In this document: positions 36,646 to 49,008 of the stretch, one piece after another
Numbering within the stretch: position 1 is the first letter of the stretch
Layout of the letters: each line of letters opens with the position of its first letter
Assembly: GCA_022813625.1 (NCBI GenBank)
Contig: JAKLMB010000018.1
Coordinates: 62,001 to 126,000 of the forward strand
From: Aaosphaeria pasadenensis
Lineage: Eukaryota > Ascomycota > Dothideomycetes > Pleosporales
DNA length: 64,000 nt
Reading direction: 5' to 3'
The notes under the pieces: model-generated
What the model was told of the DNA's origin: nothing
Databases searched by the model: none
The model's input: only the letters and a program-made list of their open reading frames with translations
Translations under genes and position numbers: made by a program

Positions 36646-37866
36646 CCCTCTCTCTTATCAGAAAACCCCCAAAATCCGACGGCCGGACAAAATCCCTCTC
36701 CCCTCTCTCTCTATCCCTCGAAAGTAGGTGTGGTCGCACCAAATATGATAATTCCCACCCTGTGTTACCCGTCTGGTGTGCCGGGAAAAAAACGCCACCG
36801 TCACGCCGCCCCCTCCCCTTCCCCCCGGCAGGGAAAAAATAAATAGTTAGGTGAGTGGAAAAAGGAATGGTTATCGTTGTGCAGCAGGAGGTTAGGTGTT
36901 TGAGACAAGTCCAGCCCAGTCCGGGTCCGGACGTATACGCATCCCCCCCCATATGTCCCTACCTGACCTAAGGTAATGTGCAGGTGGTTATGTGAGGTAC
37001 GGGACGGGGATCGGCGAGGAGTTGCGTTGTGTTTCACGTTTCGCCATGTGGGAGTTGCGTTGCATGCAGGGGGGGGCGATAGAGCGTCGAATGCTTTTTC
37101 TTTTGATCGACGAACGAGGGATTGGTGGCGAATGGTGAGTTTAGTGTTTGGGGTTTTGGCAGGTGTGCCGGTTGGAGGGTCTGGGTGGTTGTTCACGGAT
37201 TGGTTAGTAGGCATGTAGCGGATCACTTGGAGGCATTATTGAGGAGCGCGATACTTTAGATATATAGATTGATTGATTGAGCGATGATAGGCGACTAGAT
37301 AGACTGAGTAGATAGGTAACGATAGCGATAGCGATGATAATAATAATAAAATGAAAGCGAACTGGTATAAAGCTAGTTTTGACCGCGAGGTCCCCATGGG
37401 ATGTAAAGGGTATACGCCCATATCTAGAAACAAGCCGATAGACAAAACCATTGTTGTAAAGAAAAATCGCTGAGAAGCCTGTCCCAGAACCAGAAATGAA
37501 TCCCGTTTGAACCGTAAAGAAATAGAAAATCCGACTGAGAGAAAGGAAAGGTATTGGGGTATTTGCAAATGGAAAAACCTGTTTAGCCCGCCCGAACGAT
37601 GCAGTATCCGTCCCGTGTCGTGGAACTATAAGTACATTTTTTGGGACCGTCCATGAGCGAATGCAGCGATTACAATTAAAAATCAAACAGGAAGCGCACG
37701 GGTATCTCGCAGTAAGAGCAAGGAACAAGTGCAAAAAAAGGAAGCGCAAACCGATTCCCAGATGAGTTCTCCAAGGCATAAATCCTGATAGTGGTAACAA
37801 TGGCGTCTGATGAGGTTGGGTTGGTGATGGTAGGAGGGTATAATGATGATCGTGACGGCCAACTCC

Positions 37867-39081
37867 CTAAGCAGAGGGGTAGCGAAGGATGTCTTCGCAG
37901 TTGGCGTCGAACCGCATGCCCCAGAGGCGGGCACCGGTCATCCACTTCTCGAGCTTCTCGAGTTGCTGGTCGCGTCCGAACAGGGAGTCGACGAAGTCGA
38001 GGCCACTGTTCTTGCCCAGCGATGCTGGCTTCTTCTCGCCCGTCTCCTTCTGGGCGAGCTTCCACATGTACTCCTCGCATGCCTTGAGCATCTTGCAGAA
38101 GCGGTCCCACAGACGGTCACCGCTCTCGAGGAAATCTTCTACTAGTTCGCGACTCTCCTGCTTGCGAATCTTCTTCATGGTCTCTTCGGCCCTCTTGACC
38201 TTGCCGGCGAGCTGGATGAGCAGGAGCCAAAGCTCCCCTGCCATTTCGGAGATGGGGGAGGCGGGTTCGGAGTGGTGGACGGCCCAGTCGTAAATCCACT
38301 TTCCAAGTGAGTTGGCGTCGAACACGCTTCCTAGGAGGACGATGGGTTCTTCTGTAGGGTCCCAATTCTTATACGAGTACCCAGCGGGAATACCGGCGCG
38401 GCGCGCATCTTCTTCGGTGGCCTGGGGCTTTGGTCGCGCGGCGGACTGTCGCTTCTCGGGGGAGGGCTTGGATCCACCAGAGTGGGATGCGCGACGCCTG
38501 TTGCTGCTGCTGGTGGTGGTCTTCTTTGTGTCCGTATAGATTGGCATCTGGCGATGATAATACCCATTAGCATCCACGTACGCCTCGTAGCGAGCGTACT
38601 GTTCGTATGGCGGCGGCGGACTTTCGTAGACGTATTCGTCATCGTAATAGACCTTGTTCACATATCGCCTTTGCGATTGCGACTGCGAGGGACGGTGCCT
38701 CCTCTCACGATTGAAGCGCTTGAGAGGGGGAGCATCCGTATCGCGCCGGGGCCGGCTGGGCCGAACGTAATCGAAACCACCACTTACATAGTCGGGCGCA
38801 CGCTGCTGCGATGCATAGTTTCGCGGCGAGAAGCCATCGTACTGGGCCCCTCGAGGCGATGCATACGAAGAGTATTGCGGTGGCACAGCATTGGGAACGG
38901 CGTGCGAAGCTCGTCGGTGGTGGGCGCTGACCTTGGGCGACTCACGGGGCGAAGGAGTAGCGGTGCCATATCGTGGAGAGTAGTAGTTTGGTGGCGGAGG
39001 GTAGTTGCTGGAGGAGTGGCCATGGAAATCCCCTGGGGTCCACCTCGGCGGAGGAGTCTGATATTGACTTGCGTAGTTCAT
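37867..39081 (-). CDS. conserved fungal protein of unknown function
   Basis: An intronless minus-strand gene of 404 residues with a true ATG at 39081. The N-terminal half (about 1-215) is disordered, rich in Pro, Tyr, Ser and Arg, with many SPR-type motifs (SPRYGTATPSPRESP, ASPRGAQYDGFSPRNY). The C-terminal half is well ordered: IPAGYSYKNWDPTEEPIVLL, then GSVFDANSLGKWIYDWAVHH, then a helical part with EMAGELWLLLIQLAGKVKRA and RLWDRFCKMLKACEEYMWKL. This pattern is found in a Pezizomycotina-wide family, as I recall often labelled 'vegetative cell wall protein gp1', which is a misleading name driven by the proline-rich half. No signal peptide or membrane segment is present, so a cell-wall role is unlikely. 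About 8 kb of non-coding DNA lies on each side. Confidence 0.85.
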   Translation of the reverse strand: MNYASQYQTPPPRWTPGDFHGHSSSNYPPPPNYYSPRYGTATPSPRESPKVSAHHRRASHAVPNAVPPQYSSYASPRGAQYDGFSPRNYASQQRAPDYVSGGFDYVRPSRPRRDTDAPPLKRFNRERRHRPSQSQSQRRYVNKVYYDDEYVYESPPPPYEQYARYEAYVDANGYYHRQMPIYTDTKKTTTSSSNRRRASHSGGSKPSPEKRQSAARPKPQATEEDARRAGIPAGYSYKNWDPTEEPIVLLGSVFDANSLGKWIYDWAVHHSEPASPISEMAGELWLLLIQLAGKVKRAEETMKKIRKQESRELVEDFLESGDRLWDRFCKMLKACEEYMWKLAQKETGEKKPASLGKNSGLDFVDSLFGRDQQLEKLEKWMTGARLWGMRFDANCEDILRYPSA

Positions 39082-41511
39082 GGCGTTCGTGTGTTCGACG
39101 TCGATACTCGGTCGATGGTCTTTTTTATGAGGTTCTTTCTGTTTTGCTATAATGGTTGATTGATTGATTGATGGGTGGTTGTCGTGGGAGCGACGACAAC
39201 GAGATAGTCGGACGAGATGGGAGACGAAAAGAAGTCAGGCCGATGCCTGTTCACCGTGGCGACTTCAAACCGTGGGATTGTGGTCGTTGGCAATGGAGAG
39301 ATGTAGAGAGGAAAGGAGATGGTGGTGGAGCAGCAGCGAAGAGGGGAAGGGAAACGCTGTTCTGTCTACTACACATTGGGTATCTTGTGAATAGGGTTCG
39401 ACGTGATGCTAGAAGGATCCAGAATTGAGGATCCTAAATGCCTAGATGGGAATAGGCAAGAAATGGTAATCGTGAACTGCTGGAGTATGTAACTCCTTCG
39501 GATGAGGCGAAAGAGTGTGGTGGTGATGGGTGGAATATGGTTTGTAATGGGGTTTGATATGTGTGTGTGTGTCGAGGTGTGCGCTCGCTCTCAAGAGGCG
39601 AGAAAGAGAGGACAGCGGGCGGGCGTGGTTTTGAATGCAGGCAGGCCCTCAAGCAGGTTCAGTGGGTGGTCCCCCCTCCCTAATCCCCCTTCCCAGTCCT
39701 AAGGAGTTACCCCTACACAGTCAGTACACCCTACATGCACCCCCCCCCAGTAACCGTAATAGCCCAGGATGGCCCAGGGCAAAAGCCAGTTACTAGGTGG
39801 GCACCTAAAGTGTGTGAGTCCCACCGTCCGCGCACGGCAGAAAGCGAAGTTTGGCCCTCTGAACCGTGCTCTCCTCTCAAATTACTCTATTGCGATCTAA
39901 CTATAACTCCCTTACAATTGTATTGTAATCCGTATTATATCATATTATCGTAATCCTTGGTAGACACACATTAATCCTTGACTCTACGTCTCTTCACGTT
40001 GTTGACTCTTACACCTTGACACACAGTATGAGCCACCCCTAAACCCAAATCACATTTCACCTCATCCACGATCACACCAAACTACGTAAAAGCCGTCTAA
40101 TATCCTGTCTTCAATAACTCCCTACTCTTTTGTATACTGTAACGGAAGATCATTCTAAACCTCCCTTTCTTCCCTTTTCACGCCTCCCAACCTTATTACC
40201 ATGACTGTATGTGTGTATTACGCCCCCCCGGCCGGCCCCATCAGCGCCCCTCCCACCCCTACTACCCCTGTCCATCGATTGCATTCCTGCTCCACGGGTC
40301 AGCTAATCATCTTAGCGTCCTTCTGCTTAGTCCGCAATCGGTTAGGGTACTACTGTGTAATTTGCTGACTCCCTTCTCTTCCTTCCATACATCCATTCAC
40401 CCATGATCCATCCATCAATAATCCATCAACCCATCAACCCATCCACAATATCGGCCCTATCAAACACCCCTGGTATGCTAATTATCATCCTCAAGATGGA
40501 TACTCATGCGTAACCGACGAATGCTCTCTTCAACACACACAAACACAAGAGTAATATTTTACATCTGACTCTATCCCACAAACAATGACTCCATACAACA
40601 TCTCCATTGCCTTTTCGCCTCTTCGCCTCGTCGGACTTCAGCCTCATCACCCTGTCCCACGGAGTAGTACATACGTCACCTATCATGGTTACTCATACTC
40701 CCATCCAGACATCTTGTGTACAGAGTACATTCCCGAAGGTGACTTCGTTGTCTATCCCAATCGAGTCATTACTGATCATCTCACTCTGTCACCGTATTTC
40801 CCTTCGACAGAGAGCACAGCCAACCATTGATGCCTAACGGTCAAAATTGCGGCTTCTCTCCCTGCCTGCCTAGGTCAATGTACGCATACCGCATACGCAT
40901 ACGCAGAGATAGACGCAGACGTTAAGAAGTGGGCCCTCACTATCTATCTTGATTGTGCCCCCTCTGGATAAGGTGAATCGAACAGAAAAAATACACATGT
41001 TGATTACCATGTTCTTTGCTTCATTCTACCCTTAACCCCGGGCCCTGATCCGCTCGCTCACAAAGCAAAACAAAGCAAGTGCCAATCGTCCCGCCTGGAG
41101 GGTTCGAGCGTCACAGAAGAAAGTCAGTGGGAGCCATGGCAGTGGCAGGGCAAAACAACATCTCAGCGTATCACAATTAACGGACGCTCGATTCCACTAT
41201 TGATTCCGCCCGTCCTCTCACCTCCGCCCTCGATTCCCTCAATCTTCTCCTTTTCCGCCGTAGGAATATTATGTGGATCTGTGTAATACGACGGGAACCG
41301 TGCCACACACACATTCGGGCAAATCTGCTGGTTACAATGTCACAATATCATCGCGGCCCTATATTACCAGCCATACAAGTATGTATACCTACAATAGCAC
41401 GCCAACCACACCATAAAACATTCATACATGCAGGACTGCCAATGATTGCAACGGACGCAGGTCGTCTCAGCTGCAGGCGTTCGGTGCTCGTTTGCTTCCT
41501 TCTGATAATGC

Positions 41512-41529
41512 TCATGATCATGATCATGA
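41512..41529. repeat. perfect 18-bp palindrome
   Basis: TCATGATCATGATCATGA is self-complementary and is also a short direct repeat of ATGATC. Confidence 0.95.
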
Positions 41530-44500
41530 TTGTCCTGGGCGGGTCTGTCAACAATGCAGACAGCGTGTCGTGTCCAGCGATTCTCCCTGCTGGCAGCGTA
41601 GGTCCACTTTTCCCAACTGCTCTGTTGCCCCTCTTCAATAGATATGTCATGGCGGGCACTTTTCAGTCTTTTTGATCCAATGACGATCGGAGGACGAGCA
41701 ACATCACCATATCAAACGACCTCAACCTGCAGGTTCACATCGACAACATCCCATACATACGAACAGAGTGCTCCGTCTGTACGTCCTGTGTACTTGCACA
41801 GTACATGCATCACTCGGCCCACACCTTTCCTGCTGTGCGCGCTGAACAGGCTGTGGCTCCAGCGTATCGGTCACTCGTCCTACCCAGGATGTAGGTTCGA
41901 TGGCACAATACCAATAACAATACTCGTATGAACTCTACCGTGTGTCACTGTACGGTGTAGGCAGATTACTCTTCCCTTCGCCCAATTCCGTCTGTGTGGG
42001 CGGCGCCGGTAACTTCGGTGGAAGCTCACGGCGACCAACCCTTCTCGGCAACCGAGGGATCAAAATAAATCAACTGCTCGGCGTCCCGCACCCGCGCAAG
42101 CACCGTCTGGTGGTAAGGTTACCAGCATCCATGCATCGATACGATACAGGATTTGGGCGCTGATGAATTTCCCAGCTCGGCGCAACCTTCCTCGCGTCCC
42201 TTCTAGCCTCAGAGACCGTCGTCGCGGCAAGCGGGCAAGCGGGCAGTCTACGGTACCGTACCAAAGTAAATTTCCTGGAGTAATTAGAGTGGAGAAATTC
42301 CTCCACCGAAACGCGTACTTGTACGGAGTACTTGGAGAGTACACAATACAAGAAGCAAGCACCGCTGTCCAGTCAACGGCCGCCCAACCGTCTCGCCTGG
42401 CTGAGTTGCCTGCTGGGATGCCCTGCCCACCGTTACGCTGAGCCGCACTCTGTTTTGTTGCCCGCTCGGTGCTCCAAGTGCGCCCTCAGCGAACGAACGA
42501 GAGAGAGTGCCTCCCGTTCGGCTCATTCTGTCTCCTTTTGGCTGTGCATGGCTTGCTTGGGACGACGGTTTGGCCGCCCAGCAATCTCCGCGTCGAGGAA
42601 AATTTTTCACCATAATGTCTCACAATATCTCGAGGCATGCTGCTTGGATTTTTAGATCAATGCTGGTCTAATTTCACTTACCGCAACTCTGCACTCGAAG
42701 GAAGAGGAAACTATCCTCGCTGCTCGAGTGGGCTTGTCACTTGTAATTGACGAGCACCGCGGCCGTATGTATGGACGGCGAGAGGTCCACAGCCATCCAT
42801 CATGCAGCAACACGGCGCTGATTCGCTGGGGAGGACTGCGAACAACACACAAGTACTCACCGTGGTATAAAGCGATCTTCCCGCTCACAGCTCACCTTGC
42901 CCGGAAGCAGGAATACTGAACCGTAAGGCCCAGCGAGTCCCAGCAATTCCCAGGGAGCGCATACGTTCACTGGCTAAAACGGAACGCCACCAGCCGCCCT
43001 CTGCATAAAGGCAACATCAGTGCGTCGATATAGCGTCGCCATAGCGTAGAGTGCGCGCAGAGTATTCTTGTTTCTGCCGTCACTCTGCTCCTTGTAATCT
43101 TGTACGAAATCTTGGCACACAATCGGTTTTTATTTTTTGGAATATTTGGATCCGTCTTCCGCTTCCCCTATTGGCCTGACTCGCATTGTATCCTGTCTGG
43201 ATCCTGTTCTCATCCCTGTGGCGCTCCACGGTTTGGCTTCCTACCGATGCACACTGGCACACAATACACAAAGAGTGTCAAAAATATGCCCTGCGCTACC
43301 AGCGACAACTCATCTTGCATCAACTTTTTTTTATCTCGAGTGCCAGAAATATTTTCTGCGCCTGCTATGACTCTTACTCTTCACTCTCAATGACGGGATT
43401 GCTTCCACAGGATTGCATCGACCCGCTGTGCTATCGGAGGGACTAGACAGACAGAGACCTAGACGTAGGTCTCGCCTCTAACAGGCAATGGGCAGCCCCA
43501 GCCCTATAGGAGTGACGCGGCCCAATTCAGTTTTACAGTTTTCCAAGCGCACATGGGAAAACAACACCCCGGTCGCAGGGAAGCGATGCGATGGCATCGA
43601 TTGCAGCGTTGCGGCATCACCGGGAAGACACGCCCACGTTCGAACAGTGGCCATGGATTGATGGGATGCAGCCGTGGCTGAGTATGGTACAGCGCATGCG
43701 ATTGCCATCTAGCTGCGTCATGCAAGCTTCTGCGAGTCTCACGATCCCAATGATACTGTTAAACACCTACACCGATACACCGATACAACAACAAGCATTC
43801 GGTTGTTGTCGTCCAGTGGACTTTGGCCTCCATCTAGCGCGTTTACTCGGATGCCGTCCACAGCTCTCGGCAGGGTCTTCAGCCACACTCACAATTGACT
43901 CCTTTTAGTAAATATTTCACCCTGTGGCAATGCACCGCCTCAATTTCTCGAACAAATCCAAGCTGAATACACGATGAAACACGCGCGAGTGGCCAGCTCG
44001 AAAGAGTAGGGTCATGTCCTGTGGTCGAATCGCCTTCGATTTCTCGGCCACACCGTACCTAAAGACCACGATGCAACATCTTCGCCTCTCGCATTGCCAT
44101 TACCTGTAAACGAAACATATCATGCGAACACTATTGTCACTCACAATTCGACCGATGCGGACGAAACAGATGCGAGCACAAGCGAGAGCGAAGCGAGTGC
44201 AAGGACTTGACCGCTCTGAAATTGCCCCTCCAGCTCTGACTCCCAATAGTCACTCATCAAATTGTCCAAACGTTTCTAACTTTAACCAGGTGATCCCGTC
44301 ACCTGAAAGATTGTACGCGCTCTAGATAACTACTGCCAATATCCATGGCCATCTGGAGGCAATATTGTTTGTTGTTCGTCGCCGTCGCTGCACGATGCCA
44401 TCACATATAACTATCTGAAGCTGTGAGTCATCAACTCAGGGGCCAACGCAGTATGCGATATCATACTTGTCGCAGTAACGTCTGAACACGCCTGATCGGG

Positions 44501-47165
44501 TAAGTTGATTGGGCAACCATGATTGCGTTCGCAGGCGCAGGTTCAGCATTTTCGTCATTGCGCTGTATTCCGATCTTGACGTACACGTATTGTGGCACTC
44601 TCGTCGTTTGCGTGGCAGCCTCCAGGGATCATTCCTGATAGCTGCATTGAGGCTCTGTTGATGCCTCTTTAACGCCGCCATCACGGCCCAATGAGAAATC
44701 GAGTAATCTAGATTCGTTTCTATCAACTAACAATCATCACAGTCACCGAGACGGAATATCAAGAATCGTAGCATACGTTCGATTGCACTGCCCGTGTATC
44801 AAATAATTATATTCTGTATCATATACTCCATATCTCTTGCTCATCCGAAGCAATAAACGAATCAATCAAATGATCAAAATCCCTTAATCCCTACCCTCCA
44901 ACCAACAAACCTCATCACTCATCACACATCACAGTCACACATTCTCCAATCCACGTCCGACCTCCTCCTCCCAACACCATCCAATTACAACCTCCAACCC
45001 ACCTCGCCACCGTCCGTCGCCCTCACACAGACTCATCCTCCCCCCATCTCAAACACCACAAACCCCCCCAATCGCCTCACATATCCCACATCCTCCCCCT
45101 CCCTCCCCTATTCCCACGGGATATATCATGTACCCCATTCAACCCGATCGGCGCCGTCACGATGACTGTCCTCCGATCGATCCATCACAGCGATCAACAA
45201 ACGCCACAGTAACCACTAACACCCCAACCCCCCTATTCCCAGACCTCACAACTGCTGCTGCTGCCTAGCATGTCTAACAGGCTAACCCCCTCAGCTTTCC
45301 CCCAAGATAGGCATGTAACCGATAGGATCGAATTAGACTGTTCGCATGAATCGGTTCATCTAGGCTTCCGCGACGTGATGAGCGGTCTGGGAAGCGGTTG
45401 CCTATTCGTAAACCTTACTCCGTGGGTTTCTGCGTGGGCGTGGGAGTGGGAGGGGGGTAGGTCTTACATTGGTGAGGATGGGGGTTTTGGATTGGGATGT
45501 GATATGTGATGAGAAAAGACAAGAGAAAAGGGGGTGTGAAAAGAGAGGATGAGGTTGGGGGTGGATGATACAGTGTCTTTTCCCGAGGTCGATGGGGCAT
45601 AACTCGCATTCTCGAAAAAGTGTGAGAAAAAATTTAGAAGAGTGAGGCAAGGCTTGAATTGAGTCAGGCTCTGGGGATTAACGAGCAGTTGATGGTCTCG
45701 ACTTGTCTTGATGTAGAATTTTGATATCATAATCAGGTCGTCCTTCGGATTCCTTCATACAATGCTTCCCTTACTCCAGACATTGTATCTTCACACACAA
45801 ATACGATTTGCGTAACCGCATCAACACACCAGCGGGCGTCCAATATGTCGTAGACTCACCTTCACGCTTCTGATATAAAGGCGAGGATATTTATCTATCA
45901 GAAGGTGTATTACGTTTAGCAATACATAGATTCACGTATGGTTCCATGCTCTCTTCCTGGCTTCTCGATCCCCAGATCTCTCACCCCCATACGTCCGGAA
46001 GAGCTTTGTTCAGCAGGATATAGTTGTTGATGTAAAATGCTTCCTGTTCCCTTTGCTGTATCATTCCATCAGCCAGCGTACGAGATGATGTAGACTTACT
46101 TCAATACGTTCTTGAAATGGAATAGCAAAGGTGATTTTGGAATCAGGTAAACCAATGTTGTTTATCTATTCACATATAATTCCACACCCTCTTCATCCAA
46201 CCTTTACCCCTTCGTCTCCTCACTCCTAAGCGTCCGGGTGCTCTCTATCGAAACTAATGTACACCCGATGTGAGCGCTTCATAAACCAACATTGCCAGTG
46301 TTTCCACCATATACATACAAAGTACGTGTTGGGATCTTTCCATCCTGATTCCCTACCCGTGTTTACACTTGCACTTGCTTTGCCCTAAACATACCTTGCT
46401 CTTCTCTGGCCCGGGTATCGCTTTAAATGGGATGAATGGAGAATGGTGTAACATACCACAGAGTTTTTACTTCATACTTTCACGAGTAGTGGGAGTTGAT
46501 CTGCTATCCCATCTCGTCGGTAGAGACTCTCCATCAACTCGCAACTTACACTATATGACCCACTGCAAATGCATACGTACTGAACCCCAGACGCCTCAAC
46601 ATTAAGCAATCACTCATTCTTACATCCTCGACTAGATCCCTACAATTCAACGAGTGACTTTTCGTATACCAGTTTCCCGTACTTATGAAGAACGCCGTAA
46701 GAAATCGAAGAGATACCTCTCCTACTCCCACATTTAATATTTTTAAAAGGAAAGATAGTGTGATGGTAATTTATATATTATAGTAATATTCAGGAGGAGT
46801 GTGCTAAGATTTTTTGGGGTTTTGAGTTTTTGGTTGATTTTTCATGTTTGTCTTTTATTGTTCTGGGGTTGGAAAATACACTCAGGAATGATAAATAGAA
46901 ATACTTTATATTAAATCCCCTGTTAAAAAAATAACAGAGAAGCTATAAAGTAATTTTAAAAAATTAAATCACAAGAAGGAAGCCCATGATGCCACAATAG
47001 TACTCAAAGCAGTAATGTGTCAAAGAGAAAAGCGACGTTTTTTCATTTCCCAGCCAGGAAAGCTCATTCGAGTCTATCTATTCTAAATCCAATGACCACC
47101 CCCTGTACGTAACAATGTCATTGAAACCATTGCGTATAAAATCATAGTCCGTCAACTTCGTCCAT

Positions 47166-47232
47166 GTGCATCTAGTCCACGTCCATCTCATCTGTGTCCA
47201 CCTCGTCTGTGTCTACCTCGTTCATGTCTGTC
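47166..47232 (+). repeat. 12-bp minisatellite at the THR4 3' end
   Basis: About five imperfect copies of a unit like GTCCACCTCGTC or GTCTACCTCGTT, lying just downstream of the threonine synthase stop codon (minus strand). It is probably inside or next to that gene's 3' untranslated region. Confidence 0.7.
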
Positions 47233-47258
47233 CCCTCCATCAAACAGGAATCAAGATT

Positions 47259-49008
47259 TTACTTCTGTGCACTCTCTGCAGCCTGAAGCTCGGCCTCCAC
47301 CTCGGCGACGACGACGCGCCTGACTCCTTCCCAGCCGTCGGACTTCTTAACATGACTGACTCTCCTAGGCTTGTCTTCGAGGCCCTTGAACTCCTGCGGC
47401 TCGATCTTCTCCCACGAGTATCCCTTCTCACCCTGAAGAGCGTCCTGGACGGCGTTGCTGAATTTCGCGGGATGTGCGGTCGAGAGGGAGATGTGGTGTG
47501 TGCTTGGTGGTTGGGCGTCAGGCTCCTCTGCGGATCGAAGCGCTGCGGCGACACCGATGGCGGAATGGGGGTCGAGGACGTAGTTGGGCGAGATGGTGGT
47601 GAAGACGTTGGCGATGGTGTCGAGCGTCTCCTTGTCACTCACGCGGTAGGAGGTGAAACTGACCTTGGCGGCCTCGAGGATCTTGTTGTCGACGCTGAAA
47701 CCGCCCTCGTTCTTGAGCGCATTCAACCACGACTTCACGTGGTCGCCGGCCTGGGCGCGTCGTTGGGAGACGGCGTCGCCGTTGGTGCTGTAGACCTCGT
47801 AGGCGAGGAACCAGAGCAAGCGCTCGAAGTTGGAGGAAACGAGGATGTCCATTGCAGGGCTGAGCGTCTCCTTGACACCGTCTTCGTGTGCCTTGACGCC
47901 ATCGGCCGGTTCGCCGCCCAGAGCCTCCTGACCATACACAGGCTTCTTCTCGTACTTTCCGGTCTGCCAGAAACGGTGGAGGATATCGTTCTCGTTTGTG
48001 GCAATGACGAGCTTTTGCGAGGGGAGACCCATGCGCTTTGCGAAGTAACCAGCAAGGATGTCGCCGAAGTTTCCAGTTGGGACGACGAATCGCACGGTGG
48101 AGGCGGGGAGGAAGGAAGATTGGCGGATGAGTTGGAAATATGAGTAGAAATAGTAGGTGATCTGCGCGAGGATACGGGCCCAGTTGATGGAGTTCACGGC
48201 GGCCAAACGGTGAGTCTTGTTGATCTCCGGGTCGGCAAAGAGAGCCTTGACAAAGTCCTGCCAAATTATTAGTCTCGAAAATCAGATCAACGTGGAATGT
48301 TCAAGCATACCTGGCAATCGTCGAAGGTGCCATCAACAGCTAAATTGTGCACGTTTGCGTCCAGAACCGTGGTCATCTGGGCCTCCTGGATAGCGCTGAC
48401 CTTGCCGTGTGGGTGCATGATGAAGACGGAGACATCCTTCTTTCCGCGCAGACCGTAGATAGCTGCGGATCCAGTATCACCACTTGTCGCGCCAACGACG
48501 GTCAAATGTTCCCTTCCACGTCCGGACTTGCCCTGATTCCTTCGAACGAGGAAGTACTCGAACAAGTTACCCAAGAATTGCAGCGCAACGTCCTTGAAAG
48601 CGAATGTAGGTCCGTGGAAGAGCTCGAGCAGGTGGATGTTCTTCTTCGCATCGAGGGTGACGGTGGGGGTGACGTCCTTGGTTCGGAAGGTGGAATAGCT
48701 CTTATCTATTATTTGCTTCAAGTCCGCAGAGGGGATCTCTGATGGGGAGATGTAGAGAGAGAAGATTTCGTATGCGAGGTCAGCGAACGAGAGATGCTGC
48801 CATTTCGACGCCCAATCGGTGGGCAATGTGGGAATCTCCTCGGGGATGAAGAGACCGCCATCGGAGGCAAGACCCTTGAGAACGACGTCTTCGAAGGAGA
48901 GCTGGTTGATGTCAGGTTGTGTTAATTGAAGCAATAGTCGATACTACTCACGTCGTAAGATCCTCCTCGGGTGCTGAGGTAGCGCTGAGATGGGGTGTGG
49001 GAAGGCAT
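47259..49008 (-). CDS. thr4: threonine synthase
   Basis: Three minus-strand exons, 48952-49008, 48311-48901 and 47259-48257, give 548 residues. The small first exon encodes MPSHTPSQRYLSTRGGSYD, the family start (RYxSTRG), and joins to LSFEDVVLKGLASDGGLF. The PLP-binding lysine is K122 in HGPTFAFKD. The glycine-rich phosphate-binding loop is VVGATSGDTGSAA, and PTGNFGDILAGYFAKRMG and NENDILHRFWQTG are further conserved blocks. The enzyme makes threonine from O-phosphohomoserine, the last step of the pathway, in the cytosol. Length and architecture fit fungal Thr4. The opposite strand of the last exon carries a long open frame that is a shadow of codon bias. Confidence 0.96.

Larger units (their letters stand above)
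29739..37866. other. 8.1-kb gene-poor region with simple repeats
   Basis: No gene could be supported in this stretch. The frames present are short, low in complexity, or lack an ATG (for example 29957-30406 minus opens with GTG). It contains many simple repeats: (CCCA)5 at 31057-31076, a GATAAC run near 31659-31675, a G15 run at 31753-31767, a CGG run at 31899-31914, (AC)9 at 36628-36645, CT-rich runs near 36700, GTTCGTTCGCTCG runs near 35888 and 36122, and GATAGC/ATA runs near 37321-37350. A perfect 20-bp palindrome lies at 32026-32045. Confidence 0.6.
39082..47258. other. 8.2-kb gene-poor region
   Basis: No gene could be supported. It begins with the promoter and leader of the unknown gene on the minus strand. 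Features seen: a C9-10 run near 39740-39749, a GCATAC run at about 40890-40905, a perfect palindrome at 41512-41529, a strongly G-poor stretch on the plus strand at about 44880-45240, and an AT-rich block at about 46730-46990. A plus-strand frame of 79 codons at 45270-45509 follows the G-poor stretch and could be a small gene, but I recognise nothing in it. Confidence 0.55.

Noticed and set aside
37204..37800. Minus-strand frame of 198 codons downstream of the unknown gene
   Set aside because: Low-complexity, hydrophobic residues arise from ATA/GATAGC simple repeats; it lies in the likely 3' untranslated region.
47166..48143. Long plus-strand open frame (325 codons) opposite threonine synthase
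   Set aside because: It lies antisense to a well-conserved enzyme and its translation is valine/leucine/glycine-rich without motifs; it is a by-product of codon bias on the other strand.
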